Part shown: in pieces, positions 8,111 to 16,254 of the stretch | Layout: every line of letters begins with the position of its first letter | How positions within the stretch are numbered: position 1 is the stretch's first letter | From: Anaerolineae bacterium | GTDB taxonomy: Bacteria > Chloroflexota > Anaerolineae > 4572-78 > J111 | Length of the DNA stretch: 32,039 nt | Assembly: GCA_023382535.1 (NCBI GenBank) | Contig: JAHDWA010000089.1 | Span: 1 to 32,039 of the forward strand | Reading direction: 5' to 3' | Notes under the pieces: model-generated | The model's database searches: none | Seen by the model: the letters and a program-made list of their open reading frames with translations, nothing else | What the model was told of the DNA's origin: nothing | Program-made: the position numbers and the translations under genes

Positions 8111-8494
8111 CTACTTGTCGCCGATATAGGCGATGGCGTCAATTTCGACCATGATGCCGAGCAACTGGCTGCCCACCGTCGTCCGGGTCGGCTTGGGATC
8201 GGGGAAGTAGGTCGAGTAGACTTTGTTATAGCGGTCGAACAGGCTGAGGTCGCTCAGGTGGGCCGACACTTTGACCACGTCGGCCATGCTGGCCCCGGCG
8301 GCTTCCAAAATGGCCTTGATGTTTTCCAGGGTGCGGGTGGTCTGCTCCTCAATCGTCCCGCCGACGACCTGACCCGTGTCCGGGTCCAGCGGTCCCTGGC
8401 CGGAGACAAAGACAAAATCGCCGGCCTTTAATCCCTGGGAGTAAGCGCCCATCGGAGAAGCGCCTTTTTTGGTTGAGATTTGTTGTTTGGGCAT
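8111..8494 (-). CDS. RidA family protein (imine/enamine deaminase)
   Basis: 127 residues, the standard size. Family features are visible: GAYSQG (16-21), SGQGPLDPDTG (31-41), R104 in KPTRTTVG and E117 in VEIDAIAY. R104 is the residue that binds the substrate carboxylate in active RidA deaminases, so this copy is probably active. It would hydrolyse reactive enamine/imine products of PLP enzymes such as the D-serine dehydratase-like or class V enzymes of this run (inference). AAGGAG lies 8 bases before the ATG. The gene is followed at 14 bases by the M20 gene. A second, different RidA-family gene lies at 12998-13450. Confidence 0.95.
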   Translation of the reverse strand: MPKQQISTKKGASPMGAYSQGLKAGDFVFVSGQGPLDPDTGQVVGGTIEEQTTRTLENIKAILEAAGASMADVVKVSAHLSDLSLFDRYNKVYSTYFPDPKPTRTTVGSQLLGIMVEIDAIAYIGDK

Positions 8495-8591
8495 AGGGTA
8501 TACTCCTTATTTTGAAAAAACTGTGAATTCTGAATAGCCAATTGTGAATTGCCGGCAGGGGGCCTTCGGCTCTGAATAAAAATAATCTTTA

Positions 8592-9047
8592 TTAGACTGG
8601 CGTCGCCCGCACCAACAGCACCGGGCAGGAAGCGGCCCGCAAGACTTTGTCGGCGACGCTGCCATACACCCAGCGAGCCACGCCGCTGCGGCCATGCGTA
8701 CTCATCACAATTAATGAGACCCCGTTCTTGCTGGCGTAATCAACAATCGTTTCGGCGGGCAGGCCCACTTCGACGACCGGGGAAACCTTATGCTTGTGCA
8801 GCTTCAAATCTGCAGCAACTTCGTTCAGGGCGTGGGTCGCTTCGTCCAGCCAATACTCCTGGCGCTTGGCATGGTCCAGGGCGCCTTCCTGGATATATCC
8901 GGTCAAAAAGTGAGCTTCTGGAACAACTCGAAACAAGATCAATTCGGCCTGATACATATCAGCCAGGGCCAGGGCATGGGGCAAAGCCTGAGCAGCAAGG
9001 GCGGAACCATCCAGAGTAACCATAATTTTAGCGTAGGTGATTGTCAT
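8592..9047 (-). CDS. Universal stress protein (UspA family)
   Basis: 151 residues with one Usp domain. The N-terminal KIMVTLDGSALAAQAL and the C-terminal ATP-binding-type motif STHGRSGVARWVYGS, followed by CPVLLVR, are typical; the spacing matches the ATP-binding branch, with Ser in place of the first Gly. It is a soluble cytoplasmic protein and the function in the cluster is unknown. GAGGAGG lies 5 bases before the ATG. It is 14 bases upstream of... in transcription order, it follows the alcohol dehydrogenase gene by 14 bases, so the two are probably co-transcribed. The 97-base gap after it, before the RidA gene, holds GTGAATT-type short repeats and nothing else that I recognise. Confidence 0.93.
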   Translation of the reverse strand: MTITYAKIMVTLDGSALAAQALPHALALADMYQAELILFRVVPEAHFLTGYIQEGALDHAKRQEYWLDEATHALNEVAADLKLHKHKVSPVVEVGLPAETIVDYASKNGVSLIVMSTHGRSGVARWVYGSVADKVLRAASCPVLLVRATPV

Positions 9048-9061
9048 CCCCGCCTCCTCTT

Positions 9062-10084
9062 TCAGTGAAGCAATATCTTGGCAACCGGCCCCGGCTCAGC
9101 CAGTAATCGCTCAAAGCACTCACGGCCGGCGGCCAGGGGTGCTTTCAATAGCCAGGGGTCAATCTGAACCTGCCCCGCAGCTAACCAGGCGAAGGCATCT
9201 TCAAAATCGAGCGGGGTATAGGCAAAGCTGCCCAGCAGTTTCACCTCTTTACGGATGACCAGGTTAGACTGAACCTGGCTTTCCTCGTCGTGCAGACCGA
9301 CCAGGATAAGGCTGCCGCCCGGCCTGACCGCCTCGATGCCCTGCTGCCGGGTAACGGTCAGCCCCACGGCGTCAATGGCTGCATCCGCCCCCAGCCCATC
9401 CGTTTCCGCGCGAACTACCTCGACCACGTTCTCCGCCAGGGGATTTAACACCCGCACCCCAAATCCCTCGCCGATGGCCCGCCGGTGGGGATCGGTGTCG
9501 GTGGCCACAATTTTGGTAAGGCCAAAGGTGCGGGCGACCTGCAAGACCAGCAGGCCAATCGGTCCCAGGCCGGTAATCAGCAGGGTGTCCAGGGCCGTGA
9601 CATTCGCCAGCTTCACTGCCCTGATGGCGCAGCCAACCGGCTCGGTTAAAGCGGCATGTTCCAGGCTGAGGTGGTCCGGTACGGGGTAGACTTGTTGGGC
9701 CGGAACTTTGATCATGTCGGCATAGCTGCCCGGCCGGTGCGCTCCCAGGAGCTGGCGCTGCCGGCACAAATTGTGGCGACCGGCCAGGCAGGCGCGGCAC
9801 GAACCGCAGTAAATCAAGGGATTGGCCGTCACCCGTTGTCCGACGGCCAATCCCGGTTTTAGCCGGGCCACTTGCGAGCCAAGCTCGATAATTTCACCCG
9901 AAAATTCGTGACCCATCACCAGGGGCGGCTTGCGCAGGCTGTTTTGTCCCAGGTAGCCGCTCAATTCCGAGCCGCAAATACCGGAATAGGCCACTTTAAT
10001 CAGCACTTCGTCCGGCCCAGGCTCCGGCGCAGGGATGTCGCGGATATTCAACTGCCGCGGGCCTTCGTAGACTAACGCTTTCAT
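9062..10084 (-). CDS. Zinc-dependent alcohol/polyol dehydrogenase (MDR family)
   Basis: 340 residues, a medium-chain dehydrogenase of the sorbitol/threonine/galactitol-phosphate dehydrogenase type. The catalytic zinc residues C37 (GICGSE), H59 and E60 (GHEFSG) are visible, as are the structural zinc cysteines C93, C96, C99 and C107 and the NAD-binding GLGPIG (172-177). It would oxidise a secondary alcohol of a polyol, sugar or L-threonine-like substrate. Context favours a sugar-acid or polyol, because an SMP-30-type lactonase gene precedes it by 47 bases. AAGGAG precedes the ATG. No frameshift or missing motif is seen. Confidence 0.93.
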   Translation of the reverse strand: MKALVYEGPRQLNIRDIPAPEPGPDEVLIKVAYSGICGSELSGYLGQNSLRKPPLVMGHEFSGEIIELGSQVARLKPGLAVGQRVTANPLIYCGSCRACLAGRHNLCRQRQLLGAHRPGSYADMIKVPAQQVYPVPDHLSLEHAALTEPVGCAIRAVKLANVTALDTLLITGLGPIGLLVLQVARTFGLTKIVATDTDPHRRAIGEGFGVRVLNPLAENVVEVVRAETDGLGADAAIDAVGLTVTRQQGIEAVRPGGSLILVGLHDEESQVQSNLVIRKEVKLLGSFAYTPLDFEDAFAWLAAGQVQIDPWLLKAPLAAGRECFERLLAEPGPVAKILLH

Positions 10085-10111
10085 CAGTTAGAACTCCTTA
10101 AAGATAGTAGC

Positions 10112-10135
10112 CAGTAATCAGTAATCAGTAGTCAG
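10112..10135. repeat. CAGTAATCAGTAATCAGTAGTCAG repeat
   Basis: Three tandem CAGTAATCAGT-like words of the same family as the inverted repeat at 533-573. The last copy covers the stop codon of the SMP-30 gene (10132-10134), so the repeat forms the very end of that frame. Confidence 0.6.
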
Positions 10136-11028
10136 ATAGACAGAGGCGGATAGACCAGTTGGCCTGGAATAGCCAGCTTGATCCGGTAGAGAGAGCTGGA
10201 GGCGGCGATGTAGAGCGTGCGCAGGTCCGGCCCGCCAAAAGTGCAGTTGCCCGGTATCTCCGGCAGGGGAATAATGCCGATCAGTTCGCCTGCCGCAGAG
10301 AAAATGTAGATACCGGCCTTTTCGCCCTCGCCGGCGGTCAGGTAGATATTGCCTTCGACATCAAGGACCATACCATCACCGCCGTAACCGTCGCCGTGAT
10401 CATATAAGATGCCGCGCCGTTTCCAGGAACCGTCCCCAACCAGATCATAGGCCAGCAAAAGGCGCGCCCCGCCGGGGTCCGGGTTGTGATCCACCAGGTA
10501 GAGGGTGCGGTTGTCAGGGGTGATCAGGATACCGTTGGGAAACTGCATGTCGTCAATAACGCGGGTGAGCGAGCCATCCAGCTCAACCCGGTAGACCGCC
10601 ATGCAATCCTGCTCCAAATCCCCACGATAACCGTAGCGCGGATCGGTAAAATAGATGCGGCCCTCGCGGTCAAAGCAAAGGTCGTTGGGCGCGTTGAGCT
10701 TTTTGCCGTTGTAGTGCGAGGCCAGGGTGATGATGGCGCCGTCCGGCTCATAGCGGCGCACCGCCCGCGCCCCGCCGTCCTTGCCGTCACAGCAAACGAC
10801 CAGGCGGCCTTGACGGTCAAAGTTCATGCCGTTGGCCCGCTCGCTCGGTTCCTGCCAGACCTCTGTTTTGCCGCTGTCAGGGCGAAAGACGAGGATGCGA
10901 TTGTTGGGGCAATCCGAGAAATAAACGTTACCCTCGGCATCGGCGGCCGGCCCTTCGGCAAAGGCGCAGCCCTCAAACACTTTTTCCAGCCGGGCTGCGG
11001 CAGGGATAATATCACTGAGTTGAGTCAC
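10132..11028 (-). CDS. SMP-30/gluconolactonase family protein
   Basis: 298 residues of a six-bladed beta-propeller. Family motifs are clear: CAFAEGPAAD near the N-terminus with the metal-binding Glu, APNDLCFDREGRIYFTDPRYG in the middle with the metal-binding Asn, and PNGILITPDNRTLYLVDH with the metal-binding Asp. The family hydrolyses aldonolactones to aldonic acids, using a single divalent metal. Next to a polyol/sugar dehydrogenase and two Gfo/Idh proteins this fits an oxidative sugar pathway that makes a lactone (inference). The start is GTG (11026-11028) with AAGGAG 7 bases upstream. No signal peptide is visible. Confidence 0.92.
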   Translation of the reverse strand: MTQLSDIIPAAARLEKVFEGCAFAEGPAADAEGNVYFSDCPNNRILVFRPDSGKTEVWQEPSERANGMNFDRQGRLVVCCDGKDGGARAVRRYEPDGAIITLASHYNGKKLNAPNDLCFDREGRIYFTDPRYGYRGDLEQDCMAVYRVELDGSLTRVIDDMQFPNGILITPDNRTLYLVDHNPDPGGARLLLAYDLVGDGSWKRRGILYDHGDGYGGDGMVLDVEGNIYLTAGEGEKAGIYIFSAAGELIGIIPLPEIPGNCTFGGPDLRTLYIAASSSLYRIKLAIPGQLVYPPLSI

Positions 11029-11071
11029 CTCAATTCTCCTTTGATCTGAAAAGTGTAAGCAGTTGCAGAGA

Positions 11072-11722
11072 CTAAGCCAGCTCCAACAAGCCGAAGCGGG
11101 CCGGTTTATGGAAATCGGCGGGTTCGGTCATGGTCGGCGACCAGCAGCTATACTCCGGCGCGGCGTCGCGGGGGCGCTCGATACGGTAGAAGTTGGCCCG
11201 CCACAGCCGCGGCAGCTCGCCCGGCGGAGCAACTGCTGCCCAGGGAATCGCGATAATCCCCCACCAGCGGTTGGCAGCGTCCTCTCGACCGGCCCGCCAG
11301 CGAATGCCCGGACAATTCCAGCCGAAGTCCACTTCCAATTCGGTTCGCTGTGAGGTGGGATTGTAGATGCGCGCATCCAGCAGCACCTCGTTGGGACTCA
11401 CCTGGAACTCGAAATAACGCACTAAATCGGCCTCGCCGGGGCCAAAGAAAATTTCGACCACCTCTTCGTCATAGATCGGCTCATCCCGCTGGGTGTACGT
11501 GCCCCAAATATCGCGGTCGTCGCAGTCGTACCGGACATACAACGCCTGGGGGTCATAGCAAACCCGGGCGACCGTCTGTTGTACCGCCGGGCCGCTGCCG
11601 TCGGCCAGGATGAACGGTGGGAGGGAAGGTACGTCAGTCCAGTTCCAGGTGGCCGGATCGGCTTGAGTGTCCCACCCTTCAGGGACATGAGGGGCACGCC
11701 AACGAGGAATCCCTTGCATCAT
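11072..11722 (-). CDS. CBM9-like / DOMON-like carbohydrate-binding domain protein
   Basis: About 216 residues of a single beta-sandwich domain like family 9 carbohydrate-binding modules. Typical marks are YVRYDCDDRDIWGTY, the EEVVEIFFGPG motif (VEVFLDP-like in the family), the FEFQVSPNEVLLDARIYNP stretch and the terminal SPT...DFHKPARFGLLELA. No signal peptide or catalytic domain is seen, so it may act inside the cell or as part of a complex. The frame extends upstream to 11740, but a GAGGAG at 11733-11738 is only 1 base from the ATG at 11731 and 10 bases from the ATG at 11722, so I prefer the latter. It lies 43 bases upstream of... and is followed by the SMP-30 gene after about 43 bases. Confidence 0.82.
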   Translation of the reverse strand: MMQGIPRWRAPHVPEGWDTQADPATWNWTDVPSLPPFILADGSGPAVQQTVARVCYDPQALYVRYDCDDRDIWGTYTQRDEPIYDEEVVEIFFGPGEADLVRYFEFQVSPNEVLLDARIYNPTSQRTELEVDFGWNCPGIRWRAGREDAANRWWGIIAIPWAAVAPPGELPRLWRANFYRIERPRDAAPEYSCWSPTMTEPADFHKPARFGLLELA

Positions 11723-11772
11723 TCCTGTCATTCTCCTCAATCTTGTATTACCGCTGTTGAAAGACGGCTATC

Positions 11773-11805
11773 ACATTATCGGCCTATTTCATCGGCCGAT
11801 AATGT
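11773..11805. terminator. 12-base-stem hairpin overlapping the CBS gene stop
   Basis: Arms ACATTATCGGCC (11773-11784) and GGCCGATAATGT (11794-11805) are perfect complements with a 9-base loop that contains the stop codon of the CBS gene. There is no U-tract, so this may be an attenuator, an mRNA-stability hairpin or a protein site and not a classic terminator. Confidence 0.5.
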
Positions 11806-12220
11806 AATTTTCGAGCTGGGTGATAATAAATTCTTGCTGGGAGATGACCTCTTTGACCACGTCGCCAATGGAAATGACCCCTACCAGGCGTTCACCCTCC
11901 ATAACCGGCAGATGGCGGATGCGTTTGTTGGTCATCAGGGCCATGCAGTCCTCCACCGTCTGTTCGGGACGGATAAAGACTACTTTTTCGGTCATGATCT
12001 CGCGCACAGGGGTGGTCTTGGATGACTTTCCCAGCAAGCTGACCTTGCGGGCATAATCCCGCTCCGAGAGGATACCAACAACCTGATTCCCCTCAAGAAC
12101 AACCAAAGCGCCCACTTCCTTCTCAGCCATCAACTGCAAGGCATCAATAACGAGCGCATCCGGCCTAATGGCCCACACTTGAGATCCCTTGTTTTGTAAG
12201 AGCTGATTGACAGTCTTCAT
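11789..12220 (-). CDS. CBS domain pair protein
   Basis: 143 residues formed by two CBS domains (about 10-65 and 75-135), with VGALVVLEGNQVVGILSERDYARKV in the first and RIRHLPVMEGERLVGVISIGDVVK in the second. Such stand-alone pairs bind adenosyl ligands (AMP, ATP, SAM) and act as energy or ligand sensors for partner proteins. No DNA-binding or enzyme domain is attached. An AAAGGAGG ribosome site lies 8 bases before the ATG, one of the best in the window. It follows the cutC gene by 28 bases. Its 3' end forms part of a perfect hairpin. Which protein it controls is not readable. Confidence 0.95.
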   Translation of the reverse strand: MKTVNQLLQNKGSQVWAIRPDALVIDALQLMAEKEVGALVVLEGNQVVGILSERDYARKVSLLGKSSKTTPVREIMTEKVVFIRPEQTVEDCMALMTNKRIRHLPVMEGERLVGVISIGDVVKEVISQQEFIITQLENYIIGR

Positions 12221-12248
12221 CCTTTAACCTCCTTTCGCACACCCGTGT

Positions 12249-13001
12249 TTATTGAACAGCCCGTACAAAATCTCTGACCCGCTGGGGGTCAGTCACCATC
12301 CGGGAAAATTCTGGCGGCCGCAATTCGCCGCCCATAAAGGAGCGCAGATTGCGATAGGTCATCTGGCTCTCTAAAGGGGTACTGGCAGTCGTATGGATTT
12401 CTTTGACCCCGCTCCCGGTTATTATTTTCTGCACATTCCGTTCGGAAATCACTCCGGATAGGCCCGGCATGATGATAATTCGATCGGACGCCTGCCGCAC
12501 CAGTTCCGTAATCAAATCCAGCCCTTCCAGGGCCGAGCTTTCCTGCCCTGTCGTCAGCACCCGGTCAATCCCCAACGAGACGAGCGTCTCCAGCGCCTCA
12601 TGCGGATCACGCAACATATCAAAGGCGCGGTGGAAAGTGACGCTCAGCGGGCGGGCCAGTTCGACCAGCGCGGCGGTGCGGGCCGCGTCCACCGAACCGT
12701 CCGGGTTGAGCAGGCCAATCACCACGCCGTTGGCTCTCAACCGCTTGGCCCCCTCGATGTCATATTTCATCACCTCGAATTCGACCTCGGTGTAGCAAAA
12801 ATCGCCGCCGCGCGGGCGGATGATGACATTCAAATCAATGCCAATATTTTTACGGGCCAGGGCAATCGCGCCCGCGCTGGGGGTCGTGCCGCCTTCCAGC
12901 AGGTTGTCACACAGCTCCACCCGGCTGGCCCCGCCCTGCTGCGCCGCAATGGCCGACTCGACCGAGTCAATACAGACTTCAAGGACGGTAGGCTGACTCA
13001 T
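12249..13001 (-). CDS. cutC: CutC family protein
   Basis: 250 residues of a TIM-barrel protein of the CutC family. The N-terminal LEVCIDSVESAIAAQQGGASRVELC and DNLLEGGTTPS are diagnostic, as are the IIRPRGGDFCY and VTFHRAFDM segments. The family was named for copper homeostasis in E. coli, but that role is disputed, and clustered copies in catabolic operons may have an enzymatic job. Its ATG overlaps the stop of the preceding RidA-family gene by four bases (ATGA), so the two are translationally coupled. This supports a role in the catabolic block and not in metal tolerance (inference). Confidence 0.95.
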   Translation of the reverse strand: MSQPTVLEVCIDSVESAIAAQQGGASRVELCDNLLEGGTTPSAGAIALARKNIGIDLNVIIRPRGGDFCYTEVEFEVMKYDIEGAKRLRANGVVIGLLNPDGSVDAARTAALVELARPLSVTFHRAFDMLRDPHEALETLVSLGIDRVLTTGQESSALEGLDLITELVRQASDRIIIMPGLSGVISERNVQKIITGSGVKEIHTTASTPLESQMTYRNLRSFMGGELRPPEFSRMVTDPQRVRDFVRAVQ

Positions 13002-13450
13002 TTGACCTCGACAATGATTTCAATTTCGACAGCCCAATTGTGGGGAATAGTCATGCCGACAGCGCTGCGGGCATGCCGGCCCGCCTCGCCAAACACCTCG
13101 ATCAGGAGATCGCTGCAGCCGTGAATAACAGCCGGGGTGTCGTCAAAATCAGGCGCTACATTGACCATGCCCAGCACCTTGACCACCTGGACCACGTTAT
13201 CCAGGCTGCCGGCCAGGGTTTTGATAGCAGCCAGGGCGCTCAACGTTGACAGCCGGGCGGCCTCGTATCCTTCCTCCACCGACACCTCCCGGCCCACTTT
13301 GCCTTTGATGGCTTTGCCGCCCCAGTTCGATACCTGCCCGGAGGTATAGATGAGGTTGCCCGTCCGCCTGGCATGCATCAAGCGCCCGGCGTTCAATTCA
13401 ACGGGTTCGAGGGTATAACCCATTTCACGAAGTTTTGCTTCAAAAGACAT
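12998..13450 (-). CDS. RidA-superfamily protein, second subfamily
   Basis: 150 residues, longer than the RidA at 8111-8494, with the features of the YjgF-like subfamily often labelled endoribonuclease L-PSP: an N-terminal GYTLEPVELNAGRLMHARRTGNLIYTSGQ and a C-terminal GRHARSAVGMTIPHNWAVEIEIIVEV. It may act as an enamine deaminase or bind a related small molecule. Its start follows the D-aminoacylase stop by only 4 bases, and its AAAGGA ribosome site lies within the last codons of that gene; its own stop overlaps cutC. This tight D-aminoacylase-RidA-CutC trio is the most firmly coupled part of the cluster. Confidence 0.9.
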   Translation of the reverse strand: MSFEAKLREMGYTLEPVELNAGRLMHARRTGNLIYTSGQVSNWGGKAIKGKVGREVSVEEGYEAARLSTLSALAAIKTLAGSLDNVVQVVKVLGMVNVAPDFDDTPAVIHGCSDLLIEVFGEAGRHARSAVGMTIPHNWAVEIEIIVEVK

Positions 13451-13454
13451 AGCT

Positions 13455-15089
13455 TTATCCTTTCATCATTTGAACAGGTCCGGTGATTCGTTCCGGCTGG
13501 CGGCCATACGGCTCGCGCAGAGCGCGGCCGGGCGTCGCGCCGGTTGGCTGGCTCTCGTCAATCACCAACACCCCGTTCACGGCAACAAAATGGACGCCTT
13601 CGGGGTAGCTGATGGGGTTTTCGTAGGTGGCGGTGTCGCGGAGCGTGTTAGGATCGAAGACAACCAAATCCGCCATGAAGCCGGGCCGGACAATACCACG
13701 ATCCAGGCAGCCAATCCGCCGGGCCGTAGCCGAGGTCATCTTGCGGATGCCTTCGGCCCAGCTCAACAAGCCTAAATCGCGCACATAATGGGCCAGAAAG
13801 CGGACATGCGTGCCCCAGCCGCGCGGGTGCGGCCGCCCGCCGACCAAAATACCATCGCTGCCGACCACGTGAGCCGGATGCTGCAAAATCATCTGCACAT
13901 TTTCCTCATTGCCGATGTGGGCCAGGCAGGAGACACCCAGGCGGGTTTGAAGCAGCAGGTCAACAAAAAATTCATAGGGGGTCTGGCCGGCCCGCGCCGC
14001 CGCATCCGGTACAAACATGCCGACCAGGGCCGGGTCGTGCTCGCCCATGATCCCGCCAATTTGCAGCATCTCCCAGCCCATCGGCACCCCGCTGAAGCCA
14101 TCGGAGCCGCTGACCTCCATCTCGTGGCGCAGCCGCTCGTGAATATCGGGCGATTTCAACCGGGCCAGGGTCGCTTCGGTGCCGCCTTCGTGCATCCAGT
14201 AAGGCAAGAAGGCGTGGAGATACGTGTTCCCGGCCAGATAGGGATAGGTGTCCAGCGTGATTTCGATCCCGTCGGCACGAGCGTGGTCAATCGCGGCCAG
14301 CAACTCCGGGGCGCGGCCTTTATTGATCGCATATCCCAGGTGGCAGTGAGTTAGATGCACCGGCACGCCGGCCCGGCGGCCAATCTCAATCGAGTCATAG
14401 TAGGCTTCCAGCGCCTGCATGCCATAGTTACGATGATGGGGGCAGTAGAAGCCGTTATAAGGCCGCAAAATCCGGCATAGTTCAACCACCTCCTCATCGC
14501 TGGCGAACATGGCCGGGGCATAGGTCAGCCCGGTCGAGAGACCAATGGCCCCCTCGCGCATGCCCTGGTCAATCAGTTGCTGCATCTGGTGCAGCTCCTC
14601 GGGTGTGGGCGGGCGGTTGTCCATGCCCATAACGGCCATCCGCACCGTGCCATGCGGCACATGCGTCGCCACATTGACCGCGACCTGATTTTCAAACCGG
14701 TCCAGGTAGGTGGTAATCGTTCCCCAATCCCAATCCAAATCCGGCCGGCCGTTCCAGCCAGCCAGTTGTTCGCGCAGTTGGGTGGCGGTTTGGGGCGTCA
14801 CCGGAGCCAGGCCCAACCCATCGTGGCCGACGACCTCAGTTGTCACACCCTGGCGAATCTTGCCTTCCATCAACGGGTTATACAGCGGGTACAGGTCGGA
14901 ATGGGTGTGCACATCAATAAAGCCGGGACAAATGATTCGTCCCTCTGCCTTGATGACTCGTTTCGCTGCGACCCCCGCCAGCGGCCCCAGAGCGACAATC
15001 CGGTCTCCTTGAACTGCAACATCGGCCCAATACCAGGGCGTGCCGGTTCCGTCAATAAGCCGGCCACCGGTGATTAACAGATCGTACAT
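13455..15089 (-). CDS. N-acyl-D-amino-acid deacylase (D-aminoacylase) family amidohydrolase
   Basis: 544 residues, the usual size of this amidohydrolase group. HTH at 61-63 (DVHTHSD) is the first metal motif; HLTHCHLG, YPYLAGNTYL, the GSDG motif with the metal-binding Asp, and KMTSATARRIGCLDRGIVRPGFMADLVVFDP complete the family pattern. The enzyme removes the acyl group from N-acyl-D-amino acids, or cleaves related D-amides, in the cytoplasm. At the position where characterised D-aminoacylases have the metal-binding Cys of GNCG, this protein has GHDG (Asp90), so the metal site or substrate may differ. AGGAACGGAA lies before the ATG. It heads the coupled group with a RidA-family gene and cutC. 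Confidence 0.88.
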   Translation of the reverse strand: MYDLLITGGRLIDGTGTPWYWADVAVQGDRIVALGPLAGVAAKRVIKAEGRIICPGFIDVHTHSDLYPLYNPLMEGKIRQGVTTEVVGHDGLGLAPVTPQTATQLREQLAGWNGRPDLDWDWGTITTYLDRFENQVAVNVATHVPHGTVRMAVMGMDNRPPTPEELHQMQQLIDQGMREGAIGLSTGLTYAPAMFASDEEVVELCRILRPYNGFYCPHHRNYGMQALEAYYDSIEIGRRAGVPVHLTHCHLGYAINKGRAPELLAAIDHARADGIEITLDTYPYLAGNTYLHAFLPYWMHEGGTEATLARLKSPDIHERLRHEMEVSGSDGFSGVPMGWEMLQIGGIMGEHDPALVGMFVPDAAARAGQTPYEFFVDLLLQTRLGVSCLAHIGNEENVQMILQHPAHVVGSDGILVGGRPHPRGWGTHVRFLAHYVRDLGLLSWAEGIRKMTSATARRIGCLDRGIVRPGFMADLVVFDPNTLRDTATYENPISYPEGVHFVAVNGVLVIDESQPTGATPGRALREPYGRQPERITGPVQMMKG

Positions 15090-15102
15090 CGTTCCGTTCC
15101 TA

Positions 15103-15182
15103 ATTTTAGATTTCGGATTTTCGATTATCTCGCTCTGACCAATCCAAAGTCCACCCCCGAAAGGGCAGTCGTAAGTCTAAAA
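15103..15182. repeat. Inverted repeat TTTTAGATTT ... AAGTCTAAAA
   Basis: Imperfect complementary arms close to each end of the 93-base gap between the second Gfo/Idh gene and the D-aminoacylase gene, with GGATTTTCGATT words inside that match the direct repeat at 6832-6890. Confidence 0.5.
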
Positions 15183-16178
15183 TCAAAGTTGGACCCATTG
15201 GCCTGTTTCGGCTGATTTGTAGGTAGCCAGCACTAAGGCAACCGAGGTCCGGCCCGTTTCCCCGGAAGGTTCGGGCTGCCGTCCCTGGCGCACCGCCTCG
15301 ACCATTTCGCTCAATTCGGCGATCATACCGACCATCACCCGCTCCGACAGGCCCGCATCGGGGTGATAAAAGTGCTGGGTGGTCCGCTTACCGGTAGTAA
15401 AAAGCTCCAGCGAGTCCCAGGAGCGGACGCGCAGCATGCCGGTTTCACCGTAAACCTGCATCTCACACATCAAAGTGCGATAAGGTCCCCAGTGCTGGAA
15501 AAAAGTCCCCTGCACGCCGCCGTCAAAACGGGCCAGGGCCGAGCCGTAATCTTCGGCCCGGCTGCCCTGAGTGGGTTCGATGATGGCCGCCACCGCGGTT
15601 ATTTGCTGGCCCAGCACCCAGGCGGCCCGGTCAAACCCGTGGACCGCATTGCACATAAAAACGCCGCCGCCGGCGATCTCCTTGTCACGATACCAGGGCA
15701 AAACAAAGCTGTGGGTGATAGACATCGAGTCCAGCACGGTCAGCGGCCGGCCGATCGCGCCGCTCTCGACCAGGTGTTTTGCTTCACGCATTTCCGGGTA
15801 AAAGTGATGGGTGAAGCCGGTCATCAAATAGATTCCGGCTTTCTGGCAAACCGCCAGCATCTGGTCCGCCTCTTCGACAGTGCGGGTGATGGGCTTTTCC
15901 ATCAAAATGGGGACGCCGGCTTGGGCTGCCGCTTCGGCGGCGGGTAAATGGAGGCGAGGCGGCAGACAAACGCTGATAATCTCTACCCCGGCTTGCAGCA
16001 AAGACTCGTAATCATGGAAACGCCTGCAACCCAGTTCCTGGGCCAGGGGTTCGGCCCGCTCTGCGGCCGGGTCGGCGATACCGACCAGTTCCACTGCGGG
16101 GATTTGTTTGTAGGCCCTGGCGTGAACCGCGCCGATAAACCCGGCCCCGGCCACGCCGACTCGAATTTTGGCCGCCAT
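15183..16178 (-). CDS. Gfo/Idh/MocA family oxidoreductase
   Basis: 331 residues. The Rossmann motif GVAGAGFIGAVHARAY (8-23), the LMEKPIT motif with the catalytic Lys, and GGGVFMCNAVHGFDRAAWVLG with the conserved His mark an active member of the family. It would use NAD(P) to oxidise or reduce a cyclic polyol, sugar or amino sugar. It differs clearly from the other member at 5855-6898 and is not a recent copy. TAGGAGA lies before the ATG. It follows the VOC gene by 76 bases and precedes the D-aminoacylase gene by 93 bases. Confidence 0.94.
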   Translation of the reverse strand: MAAKIRVGVAGAGFIGAVHARAYKQIPAVELVGIADPAAERAEPLAQELGCRRFHDYESLLQAGVEIISVCLPPRLHLPAAEAAAQAGVPILMEKPITRTVEEADQMLAVCQKAGIYLMTGFTHHFYPEMREAKHLVESGAIGRPLTVLDSMSITHSFVLPWYRDKEIAGGGVFMCNAVHGFDRAAWVLGQQITAVAAIIEPTQGSRAEDYGSALARFDGGVQGTFFQHWGPYRTLMCEMQVYGETGMLRVRSWDSLELFTTGKRTTQHFYHPDAGLSERVMVGMIAELSEMVEAVRQGRQPEPSGETGRTSVALVLATYKSAETGQWVQL

Positions 16179-16254
16179 TATCTTCTCCTAAAAAGAGACG
16201 AGGAAACGAAGAAACCCTCGCCCCCCCGCCTTATTGAATTCAGTTGACCTGACT

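Noticed and set aside
10112..10135. Tandem CAGTAATC words considered as a small CRISPR array, likewise the GGAAGG words at 2433-2487
   Set aside because: There are no spacers of regular length, the repeats are too short, and no cas gene is near.
12249..13001. CutC taken as proof of a copper-resistance locus
   Set aside because: No copper ATPase, oxidase or chaperone is near, and the gene is coupled to a RidA-family and a D-aminoacylase gene, so a catabolic context is more likely.
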